NCBI GenBank assembly: GCA_020465985.1
Contig: JAANYP010004771.1
Span: forward strand, 2,091,932-2,155,931
DNA length: 64,000 nucleotides
DNA from: Centrapalus pauciflorus
Taxonomy: Eukaryota; Streptophyta; Magnoliopsida; Asterales; Asteraceae
Reading direction: 5' to 3'
In this document: piece by piece, positions 48,701-58,424 of the stretch
Layout: each line of letters opens with the position of its first letter
How positions within the stretch are numbered: the stretch's first letter is position 1
The notes under the pieces: generated by a model
What the model was told of the DNA's origin: nothing
Database searches by the model: none
The model's input: the letters and a program-made list of their open reading frames with translations, nothing else
Made by a program: the position numbers and the translations under genes

Positions 48701-51227
48701 TGCCATACACTAGCTTGATTTCTCTATAAAAATTTTCAAAACAAAAGTTGTTTCGTAGTGATAAAGTAAAATTCTTATAAATGATATTCCCTCCATTTAA
48801 CTAGAATTGCAAGATATTCATTTTTAGACTGTCCTACAGCAAAAGCGACATTTCACCTTTCGGAAAAAGTTCAAATTTGTATTACCTACCATATCTCTGC
48901 TAGTGATCATCATGAACATATTTATGCTTCAGTTTGGTCCACCATATTTATTTCACTTTGGATGTTCAAGTAATTGCTAGAATATTTTGAACATTCAGCC
49001 ACCGGTATTGCAACCTTTTATGGTTTCGGAGGTAGCATATCAACGGTGACAGATAAATCCACAACATTTGGTACGGTGGAATGGAATAAAATAAAATTTA
49101 TAAGCTATTTTAGCCAATGATAGTTACACATGACATTGAAAATGAAGAAAACACTATAAAACTCCATTCTCTTTCCATCTTTTTGATTCTCTCCATGTTG
49201 GCAAGGAAAGGAGAGAAATGAAACTTCATTCTCTACTCATTGAGAATCAAAGCGCTTGTCATATAACATAAAAGCTTGTAAACCTCACGTGATTCCATTC
49301 CATCATACCAAAGTTCAAACACCCCCTTAAAGTTTGCACAAAAAGTCTGTTGTTTCGAGCAGTAGGAAATATTTTGTTTTTGGAATTCAGTGTTTCTCTA
49401 ACAGTATACAGTCATATAGGAGAATGATTTGCAGTGTGGACACGTTTCCTACTCTGAGCTTCAGCTGAACTTTGATTTTTATTTAGTTACCCCTTTGTGT
49501 GCCGCAGGCGTGTTGCGTTGAATATATAATTTTGGAGAGTGATAACCTGTCTTCTCTGTTTCCAAACGCACATTTGAGTCTGGGAGGATATGTACTTAAT
49601 GCACATTATTTATTTGCTATTATGATCACTCTTGCTGTGCTTCCAACTGTTTGGCTCCGCGACATGAGTGTTCTCAGTTACATCTCTGGTAAGTAATTTG
49701 ACTCATCTGAATGAATGACTCGCAAACTTTTTAGAGTTTTAACTTTGCCATTGCTTTTTATCCAGCTGGGGGAGTTATTGCGTCAATTCTAGTGGTCATT
49801 TGCTTGTTTTGGGTTGGCTTGTTGGATAATATTGGTTTTCAAATCGAAACCACAAGGACCTTGAACCTTTCCAGTTTCCCTGTGGCTATCGGGCTCTATG
49901 GTTACTGTTATTCAGGACATGCCGTCTTTCCTAACATCTATACATCCATGGAAAAACGGAGTCAGTTTCCGATGGTCCTCTTTACTAGGTAAAGTACTAG
50001 TGATGCTGTAAGCATCCTCACTGTTAAATGAAAACAAGTTAAAGTTCTTAAACCAGCAAAATATTTGAAAATGGTTGTGTTAGTTACAAGGTTATTACTT
50101 GCTCCAGTGTTATACATATAAAACAGTGTAAATATTTTCTATGCAGCTTTGGAATCTGTGGTTTTCTTTATGCTATAGTTGCTGTAATGGGATACATGAT
50201 GTTTGGGGAATCGACAGAATCACAGTTTACTCTTAACCTGCCAACAAACTTGGTTGCGTCCAAAGTTGCTGTGTGGACTACGGTATGTTAACTACAAATT
50301 ATGGTTAAATAATCACAGTTAACTCCAAAACTTTTGTGTACTCAACCTCCATTTTTATTCTTTTGCAGGTGGTCAATCCATTTACTAAATATCCTTTTGC
50401 TTGAATTATGGTTACACATCTTCCTATTAGGAATTAAATTTTTCCTTGGTTAGCAACTATATTTATAAATATCAAAACCACTCTATAAACAAATGGTGAT
50501 AAAGTTAATTCTTTTTTTAAAATACTTAAAGTATATGACAATGGGCAGACTGTATTTCCTTAATTAGAACCCACATATGCTTTGACCATTTCTCCTGTGG
50601 CTATGAGTCTGGAGGAGTTGATACCATCAAATCATATGAAGTCTCATATCTACTCCATCCTCATTAGAACGGCGTTAGTGTTTTCCACGTTGGCTGTAGC
50701 CTTATCCATCCCCTTCTTCGGTAAGTCCCAACACGATGCATCTATACACACACACACACACATGCTCACATTCTAATCTTAAGCTTCTTGTGTATATGCT
50801 AAAGATCTCTTTATCTTTTTATAGGTCTTGTGATGTCACTGATCGGATCTTTACTAACCATGCTAGTGGTATATTCACATTGGCTATTTTTTCAGTTACC
50901 CTTTTCTAGAATCGAAATATACATCTATAAAAACAAATTATAACATATATTAACGTGAAGATCGTTGTTAATTACAGACGTTGATACTTCCTTGCGTTTG
51001 CTTTTTGAGCATCCTAAGGGGAAAGATAACTTGGTTTCAGGTATGAACACATATAAGTCATCCATGTTATGTATGTATATTTCAGTTTCACTCATTCCTT
51101 AACTCTTATGTTTAATTGCTACAATGGGTAGGGATCACTTTGTGTATTCATCATCGTTGTTGGCCTAGTCTCTTCGGCTATTGGAACCTACACAGCGCTA
51201 TCCGAAATCGTTCAACAGTTGCTCTGA
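45716..51227 (+). CDS. Vacuolar amino acid transporter, AVT1 family (AVT1C-like)
   Basis: Twelve coding exons encode 550 aa: 45716-45897, 46344-46666, 47789-48003, 48615-48638, 49508-49688, 49766-49988, 50147-50282, 50369-50388, 50575-50720, 50825-50868, 50978-51040 and 51132-51227; the phases agree throughout. The acidic, Ser-rich cytosolic N-terminus (about 150 aa, including PQSYRQSIDLYSSVPSPSLN and LTRRHTPEILP) is typical of AVT1. An Aa_trans (AAAP) domain with 10-11 membrane segments follows, starting GVGILSTPYA and including YCYSGHAVFPNIYTSM, FGESTESQFTLNLP and NPFTKYALTISPVAMSLEE. Family members exchange neutral amino acids across the tonoplast. The start aligns with the family N-terminus. 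Introns 1 (GC-AG) and 8 (AT-AC) are non-canonical but are required to keep the conserved frame. The C-terminus EIVQQLL is complete. Confidence 0.95.
45898..46343 (+). other. GC-AG intron in the AVT1-like gene
   Basis: The exon ends AGTTACAG and the intron starts GCATGT, ending TTTTCAG. Joining gives SYR|QSIDLYSS, the conserved family sequence. No GT near this point preserves the protein. Confidence 0.85.
50389..50574 (+). other. U12-type AT-AC intron in the AVT1-like gene
   Basis: The 186-bp intron begins ATATCCTTTT, the minor-spliceosome donor, and ends CCCAC. A perfect TTCCTTAAT branch-point element (consensus TTCCTTRAY) is at 50556-50564, its branch A 11 nt from the 3' end. Removing it joins ACTAA to ATATGC, giving the conserved FTKYALT. 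No GT-AG alternative retains this. Confidence 0.93.
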
Positions 51228-52448
51228 TCATGCTTTGGTACTTGTATTTAAGCTTGATTGTTACAAATGAAATAGATTAGGCTTCTTTTTTGCTTCTATT
51301 TTTAATTTATTGATGTATTTTGGAATATTGTTTAGTATGAAATTTTGTCCTCTCCCCTCTTATGGTATTTTATGGTTTTAAGTAATTAGCATATCTGTAC
51401 TACTTGAATGAATCAATCCATCAAATATTATGTATTATAAGCATGAATCATGTTTTATTTTGAAATTTGCAAAAATGTCAATGACATTAAAGCAGTATAT
51501 ATCTATATCTATATTACATTATAAAACATATAGAGTATATTATAAAAATGGTGGTCAAAATTATGGATATGGTCTTTGGTTTTTAAAAATTGCATAGATG
51601 GTCCCTCAAAACACTATTTACTTCTAAAAATGGTTTATATTTCTCGTAACTTTTCCTAAATGACGGTTTTGCTCATTTCTCAATAACAATTTTGGTCCCT
51701 CAACTATATAATTTATTCTCAGTTTTAGTCTTTTTCATGAATTTTTACTTTTTGTTTAAATTTTAAAATGTTAATTTAAAAATCTAATTATTTTTATTTT
51801 TTAAAATATAATTTGTTCTATTATTAGTATTATTCTAATCTGTATATCTAAATTTATTTAATTTACGTCTTTATTATATATCTAATTTATTAATTAAACT
51901 TTTATTTATCTTAAGTTTTATGTGTAAAAATATTTATACATTTTTATTATTTATACGTTTTCTTCTAACTATATAATTATGCTAATATATTTTTATTTAA
52001 TTATAATTTTTGTGAGAAAAATACAAACATTAGGACATTTAATTTAATTATTTTGTTATGTATAGAGGCACTCGTGCTATCGTTTTATTCTAATTTGGGA
52101 TTTTATTCATTTTAATTTAAATAAAAATATTATATTGTACTACATTTTAATTTACACCTACCGCTTTATTCATTTTTATTTTGATTATTTTGTTACATTA
52201 ATATGTTTTGATTTAATTACAAAATATACAAACCAAAATGTATATGTCAAAGTATATAATCCAGAATTTATATGTTTCTTTAAATCAATACATATAAATG
52301 TTTAGTCATTTATAAATATTATTGAAGTCAATGTTATAACTCACACCATAAGTCTTTATTTTTTTGCATATCCAATTGTAAATTTTGCATGCTTAATTTT
52401 TGCATCATGGTAATAATTTTTTAATTCATGATACAACATTTTTAATTA
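51228..52448. other. 3' UTR of the AVT1-like gene and AT-rich intergenic DNA
   Basis: The 3' UTR probably ends within the first 150-200 bases (AT-rich, TTGTATTTAAGC...AAATGAAATAG). The rest is AT-rich with no gene. Phrases near 51590-51740 (GATGGTCCCTCAAAAC, TTTTGGTCCCTCAACT) resemble arms of eroded fold-back elements. Confidence 0.45.
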
Positions 52449-52900
52449 GGGTTAATTACGTTTAAATGTAATTGTTACTGTTTTTTCAATTTGGGTAACA
52501 TACTATTTTTTTCCTATTTAAAGTAACATACTTCCAAATCAAGGTAACTTTATCGTATTGAAAGATAAAAATTACTGACATGAATGTTTCTTTATCTGGT
52601 CATCAGTTTTTTTAATTTCTAATATTGCTTAATTATTTTCAAGTTTACTCAAAATAGCAAGGTACTATAAAAAATCCTTTTAAATTGCACAAAATAGTGC
52701 ACGTCATATAACAATTAAACTGTTATTTCTGTAAAAAAAATGCTGACTAGACAAAGAAACCGTCACGTCAGTAGATTTTACCTTTCAATCTGATATGGTT
52801 ACCTTGATTGACTTGATTTGAAAAGTAAATTACCTTAAATAGAAAAAAAATTAGTATGTTACCCAAATTGAAAAAACAATGATAATAGATTACCTTTTGA
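52449..52900. mobile_element. Eroded fold-back element
   Basis: The left arm (GGGTTAATTACG ... TTTTTTCAATTTGGGTAACA) is mirrored at 52850-52880 (TGTTACCCAAATTGAAAAAA), with inner arms around ATCAAGGTAAC / GTTACCTTGAT. The right outer end is lost; a partial repeat of the left arm recurs at 52915-52970. Confidence 0.65.
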
Positions 52901-52959
52901 CACAATGTTTTTTTTCCAATTTGGGTAATCTATTGTAATTGTTTTTTCAATTTTGTAAT

Positions 52960-53702
52960 CTATTGAAGAAAATGGTAATCTTAGACTTAAAAAATTAAAA
53001 CCTAAGAGGTAAAAACAAAAAAAAAAGGCATTAATCTACACGTACAATGTTTTCTTGACTTCTTTTCATTTAGTTAGCCAGTCGGAATTAATTAAAAAGA
53101 GTTGTTTAGTGGATTAAAATTTTGTTTTGATTAAGGATGCAGGCTCAAGTGTGAGTGATCGGGTAATCCTGTTTCTGGAGACCAAATACAGGGTTCGTAA
53201 TAAAAGGGACTAAACGGAAAGGTCCCTAACTTTTTACTCGGGTCTCCGTTTGGGGCCCGTCAGGTGTCCAGACGACCGTTGGCTCGAGCTCCATGCAGTG
53301 ACAAACCGCCAAATGCGGTTTGCCCAACCGTTGGTCCAAATTCGACCCGGATTGAAAGTTATGGGCTTTATAATGATTTATATGGGCTTTTCGGGTTTTC
53401 TTTTGGTTCCCTAGGTCGACACGTTGGGTTTTTGACCCGTTTTTAGTTTCCCGTTTCTATTTTAGATATGTTGAAGTGTTGTAAGAAAACAGATTATCTA
53501 TCAAGAAAACTTTTTCATTTTACAAATTCCGAGTTCAAATAAGTTGTTTGAAGCCTAATTGTTTGGCATTCTATGGAATCAACAAACTTTTAGTACGGAT
53601 TAATCTTGGAATTTTTTGAATCAACAGAATAATTTGTTTTCCATTTGCTATGCTGCATCATTAAGTCTATAAAGTTAAAAAAAAAAAAAAAAAAAGACTC
53701 CG
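52960..53702. other. Intergenic, partly GC-richer segment
   Basis: The piece 53150-53450 (GACCCGGATTG, GGGCCCGTCAGG, TTTGACCCG) is less AT-rich than its surroundings and looks like retrotransposon or LTR material, but I found no paired ends. An A-run lies at 53678-53695. Confidence 0.35.
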
Positions 53703-54429
53703 GCCCTGTTTGTTTTTCATCCATAAGACTTATTGACATCTTTTGTCTGATTCGGTTAGACAACAGAGGTTAGAAGCTGTTTGTTTTTTCTTTTCAATAA
53801 GAGTCTCTTTTGTCTCACCGTGCTCTATTTGAAACAGATAAGAAAAATTGTCTTTTGTCTGACTTCTATTCTCTGATCCCCTTTGTCACCGTCAGGATCA
53901 TCTCACGTGTTTCATGCTATTGGTCCTCTCTCGTCTGCTTCCATGGCTCCTCGTCAAGAGACAACAACAAATTACTTGGTCCACACCTCCGTCACGAACG
54001 CCTCCATAGCTCCTCCGTCAACAACTCACCCTCTCATGTCTCCCCTCATTGTCGCTCCTCTCCATTGCTGCTTCCAGAGCTCCTCGCCAACAGACAACGG
54101 TAGACTCGTCGTCAATAGCTCCGCCGTGTTTTCTTATGCAGCTCCATAACTCCTCGTCAATGGCAGATTCCGGGAAAGATTCTTCTTCCTCACTTTACTT
54201 TTGCTTTCATTTTGATGTCATGCTATTGTTTTTAAAGAGACTGGGAAGGGTTAAAAAAAAAACTGTGAAGGGCCCTCGTTTCTTTTCTACTAGCTAGTAA
54301 TTAGGCTTCAGGGAGTGGTGCTCGGTACCCCTCGGTACCGAGCTCGGCAACCATGTGAACACCGCGCCGTGAGCTTGGCATCGGCACCAACGGCATCCTC
54401 AACGGCATTCCAATGCCGAACCCTTTCTC

Positions 54430-54433
<4 letters not shown>

Positions 54434-54497
<64 letters not shown>
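54434..54497. repeat. (TA)n tract inside the Harbinger element
   Basis: About 64 bp of TA followed by ATAAT units, between the left terminus and the nuclease ORF. Confidence 0.95.
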
Positions 54498-54503
<6 letters not shown>

Positions 54504-54639
54504 ATATAATATAATTATATAATTATTAAAATAATTTTACTCCCTTTATATACAACACACATTCATTCAAATTCAAAATATTTTCTCATTATTCTCTCAT
54601 TACTCTCTCTACCCACATTTCAAATTCAATTTCAAAAAA

Positions 54640-55974
54640 ATGTCTTCATCATCTTCAACTTCATCATCTTCTGCGGAAGACATAAAATACCTCTCGGATG
54701 CGATAAGCACAGTCTCAAAAGCTGCTCAGGACGTTTTAGAGTTACGAAACTTGCAAGAAGGTGAATCGTCACGTCCCGCAAAATCAAGAAAATATATAGA
54801 AAGGGATCGTGAATCTGCACACGATCGTCTAATGAGTGATTATTTCGCCGAGAATGCCAATTTTCAAGGGTATTATTTCCGTCGCCGTTTTAGAATGCAA
54901 AAGTCGTTATTTGTACGTATTGTTGACGATTTGACGAGAGAGTGTCGGTACTTTCAACAGAAGATGGATGCCAGAGGTGCGGTTGGATTTTCTCCGATTC
55001 AAAAATGTACGGCCGCTCTTCGTCAATTAGCATACGGGACATCCGCAGATGCTTTGGACGAGAGTTTCAGAATGTCTTCTCGTGTCGCAAGAGAAAGTCT
55101 TGATAAATTTTGTAAGTATATTCTGCGAGTTTATGGCCCTAAATATTTACGCAGACCAACGTATAATGATATACAACAATTATATGCTCATCATTCTAGC
55201 GTTCATGGTTTTCCTGGTATGCTTGGAAGTTTAGATTGTCTCCATTGGAGTTGGGGAAATTGTCCTAACGCGTATAAAGGTCAATACACTCGTGGTGATC
55301 ATGGTCACCCAACAGTCATACTTCAAGCGGTAGCTTCACAAGATCTTTGGGTTTGGCATGCCTTCTTCGGTGCCCCGGGGTCAAATAATGACATAAATGT
55401 GTTGAATATGTCACCACTCTTCAATAAAATTTATGACGGCACGGCACCCGAATGTCCGTTTCAAATTCGTGGCTCTGCGTACAAGTATGGGTACTATCTT
55501 GTTGATGGGATATACCTTGATTGGGCCACATTCGTGAAATCATTTTCGGCTCCAATCGATGCTAAACGAAAAAGATTTAAGGTGGCCCAAGAAAGAGCTC
55601 GAAAAGATGTGGAACGAGCGTTCGGTATTTTCAAAAAGCGTTGGCAAATATTGAAGCACCCGTCACCTTTTTATCATGTGGAGAAAATGACAAAAGTAAT
55701 GTATACGTGTATCGTATTGCATAACATGATTATAGAAGATGAAAGGAACGCAATATGTCAATATGATGAAAACGAAGTCACTCCAACAACAATACCAGCG
55801 GAGATCGGTAGTAGTGCGTACATGGCTCGACATTCGGAGATACGTAAAACCGAAGTGCATCATAATCTTCGGGCCGACTTGGTTGAACATATTTGGGGTG
55901 TTCAAAACATTGATCTCAACGTTGATCCGGTTGATGATTTTGAAAACGAATATTCGGACCAAGACTTTGCGTAG
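54640..55974 (+). CDS. PIF/Harbinger nuclease (HARBI1/ALP1-like transposase), 444 aa
   Basis: An uninterrupted single-exon ORF starts with a Ser-rich tail (MSSSSSTSSSSAEDIKYLSD). Residues about 75-190 form the helical region (GYYFRRRFRM, DALDESFRMSSRVARESLDK, YLRRPTYNDIQQLYA). The Plant_tran/DDE_4 catalytic core follows: Asp199 in GSLDCLHWSWGNCP, Asp251 in NNDINVLNMS and Glu325 in RKDVERAFGIFKKRW, with YYLVDGIYLDWATFVKSF between. All three catalytic residues are present and the length is normal. It would cut DNA together with a Myb-like partner, absent here. Domesticated relatives (ALP1) have lost catalytic residues, so this one looks like a genuine transposase. No host-type introns. Confidence 0.93.
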   Translation: MSSSSSTSSSSAEDIKYLSDAISTVSKAAQDVLELRNLQEGESSRPAKSRKYIERDRESAHDRLMSDYFAENANFQGYYFRRRFRMQKSLFVRIVDDLTRECRYFQQKMDARGAVGFSPIQKCTAALRQLAYGTSADALDESFRMSSRVARESLDKFCKYILRVYGPKYLRRPTYNDIQQLYAHHSSVHGFPGMLGSLDCLHWSWGNCPNAYKGQYTRGDHGHPTVILQAVASQDLWVWHAFFGAPGSNNDINVLNMSPLFNKIYDGTAPECPFQIRGSAYKYGYYLVDGIYLDWATFVKSFSAPIDAKRKRFKVAQERARKDVERAFGIFKKRWQILKHPSPFYHVEKMTKVMYTCIVLHNMIIEDERNAICQYDENEVTPTTIPAEIGSSAYMARHSEIRKTEVHHNLRADLVEHIWGVQNIDLNVDPVDDFENEYSDQDFA

Positions 55975-56590
55975 ATTAGTTTCCATTTTAATGTTTATAT
56001 TTTTAAGTTGAATGTTATAATATTTAAATTGAATGTTTTATTTTATGTTTGATTTCAATATTATTAATTAAATGTTATTTTTTATTTCAATATTTTTATT
56101 TTATGTTTAAAGTGAAAATTAAATAAATTGAATGGCAACCACACCCTCGAAATGGCATCAAAATGGCAAAGAATGGCAAAACTGACGTGGCGGCAATTTT
56201 GGATGGCATTGGTGGCATCCACTCCCTTAGGCCTTATGACGAAGAAGAGTGTAGAATTGGTCATAAATGTATAGCCGTTTTTTTTAACCTTTTCTACTCA
56301 AAAGTCAACATCAATAGGATGCAAAGATGACTCATAAAGTATTAGCTATGATGACTCATAAACTCATAAAGTATAGCTAGGGTGATGGTACCTAAATGTG
56401 TATTGATGTATTTTCAGACATTCAAAAAAGTTTTAAAAACAAACAGTTTTAAAAGACTTTAAATTAACATCTTACCGATCAGAGATGAAATTAGACTTCA
56501 GATATTTTATGTTTTAAAAAAAAACGCACCCTCCCTTTGCAGGCACCTACCAATGGTGTTCGGGTGATGATGAATCAGATGAAAATGATG

Positions 56591-56758
56591 TAGACCTGGC
56601 AATTGGAGACACGAATACACGAGTTTGTGAGAGACACGACACGACACGAATACATCTTAAAAATTGAGATAAAACTTATTGTCATTCGTGTATTCATGTC
56701 GTGTCAAATAAGGGTCTGATACGTGAAAACGACACGAATACACGAATTGTCAGGTCTA
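56591..56758. mobile_element. Short hAT-type MITE
   Basis: Ends TAGACCTGGCAATT and AATTGTCAGGTCTA are inverted repeats with one mismatch. The 8-bp duplication AAATGATG is perfect at 56583-56590 and 56759-56766. ACACGAATACACGA phrases recur inside. Confidence 0.9.
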
Positions 56759-57239
56759 AAATGATGTTGTGATATTCTCTTTGTTTCTTTCGAGAAATAT
56801 TTTGAAATTTGGATTTTATGGTTTTAATCTAAAAAATTGGAGATTCTACTAAACTTTAATTATCATTTTTGTCTTATGGTTTTTATTTGTAAAAATTAAT
56901 GTTAATAATTCATCGACAAGATTATAACAGCATAGTATAATTAACCTTAACTAATTTAATTAATGAAGGGACCCACTCGATCCGTCCCCCTAGAAAAGAT
57001 AGTAGACTGACTCCCAATCCCATGCACGTAAACCTATTAATGATTTGAAATGATCCACCCATGAAATCTGAATCCCCCAATTGTAAGTAAATCCTTTTCA
57101 TTTCAATTCGTTGTTCATATCATTGCACCTTAATCTGTAACAAAATTATCGAAAAATCTCCACCTCCTTCGCCCTTAATTTTCATATTTTTACTTTTTAA
57201 TTCTTCACGAGTTTCCAAACTGCTTCCTAGATTTGTGAG

Positions 57240-57710
57240 ATTCAAAGCAACAAATGATTCACGTGAGATTTATCGAGGCTCATTCAACGTTCCACTCTAA
57301 CAATAACACAACCGTAAGTAATTTCTTTTCTATCTCCCCTTCTAAATTTTATATACAATCATGGAACAAGTCCACCGAATTCTTGATTGCCGATTGAGTG
57401 TAATTTTTTGTATAATACATTTGGGTTTTATTTCTTTCAATTCAATTCCTTGATTTATAATATGGATTTGTGAATGAAATTGAGTTTTTGTAAATCTGTA
57501 TAACTTTGTGCTTTTCTGGATTCAGTTTAGGGTGGATCACTCAAATATGTATTAATGGTTAGAGGTACGTACTTAATATATATCACGTGTGATATGATGT
57601 GTTTGGTTTGTTAGTATAGCGAATTATGGACATTTTGATCTAAATTCCTGATTTTGTTGGTCTTGGAAAATTAGGGTTTTTGGACATGGAGTAAGAGGAG
57701 GTGCTTTCTG
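57240..57710 (+). promoter_or_regulatory. Probable 5' leader of the Pumilio gene with introns
   Basis: A GTAAGT donor at 57313, a likely acceptor near 57526 (GGATTCAG) and a GTACGT donor near 57565 suggest small leader exons before the coding ATG at 57711. An ATG at 57255 (ATGATTCACGTGAG) opens an upstream frame that would cross the first donor. Exon limits are inferred from splice motifs only. Confidence 0.4.
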
Positions 57711-58387
57711 ATGCATGTGAATAAGAATATGGAAGAGGGTATGATGAAAGCTTTAACAGGAAATTCAGACAATAGTTTAGAAAGTGAGCTTGATTTGATA
57801 CTTCGTCAAAGGGATAGTAGGGCTGTTGGTGATCATGAAAGGGATCTGAATATGAACAGGAGTGGTAGTGCTCCACCGACTGTTGAGGGTTCTTTAAGTG
57901 CGGTTGGAAGTTTGTTTAGGAACTCTGATCATGTGCAATTTGATAATAGAAATAGTATTAGTACCAATGGAGTCTTAACAGAAGAAGATATTCGATCTCA
58001 CCCAATGTATTCAGCGTATTACTATGCACATGGAAACTTCAATCCGAGACTTCCTCCTCCATTACTGTCGAAAGAGGATTGGAGGGTTGCTCAAAGGTTT
58101 CAGGTAGGAGGACCGTCTGTTGAAGGAAGTAGGGATTGGTGGATGAAGAATGTAGGCAGTAGTGACAGTGGTAGTTCGTCGTTGTTTTCAATGCAGCCTG
58201 GATTAGCTATACACAAGGATACAGAATCTGAATTGATGGAAATGCGGAAGGCTGCATCTGGAAAGACTCTTTCAAGGAAAAACTCTGATGAATGGATCAA
58301 TAGAGCTGATGGTTTGATTGGTTTAACGGCTCCTGGAATGGGTGGTAGAAGGAAAAGTTTTGCAGATATTCTTCAGGTGAATATATA

Positions 58388-58424
<37 letters not shown>

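Larger units (their letters stand above)
54311..56226 (+). mobile_element. PIF/Harbinger transposon carrying only the nuclease ORF
   Basis: Starts GGGAGTGGTGCTCGG and ends CCACTCCC; inverted ends match over about 8 bp, then loosely. The 3' flank is TTA (56227-56229), the 5' flank TCA (54308-54310), a one-base mismatch to the usual TTA duplication. Both subterminal zones repeat GGCATC/GGCATT phrases. 1.9 kb in length, it encodes one intact DDE nuclease and lacks the Myb/SANT-like second ORF of autonomous PIF/Pong elements. Confidence 0.8.
53703..56533. mobile_element. Possible hAT-like element interrupted by the Harbinger element
   Basis: The left arm (GGCCCTGTTTGTTTTTCATC, AAGACTTATTGACATC, TCTGATTCGGTTAGA) has a loose inverted counterpart near 56440-56533 (TCTTACCGATCAGAGATG, AGACTTCAGATA, ACGCACCC). 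If real, the Harbinger element at 54311-56226 inserted into it. No clear target duplication. Confidence 0.3.

Noticed and set aside
53810..54297. Three overlapping Ser/His-rich ORFs upstream of the Harbinger element
   Set aside because: Repeated CTCCTCGTC phrases keep several frames open; no domain, and the segment lies between transposon termini.
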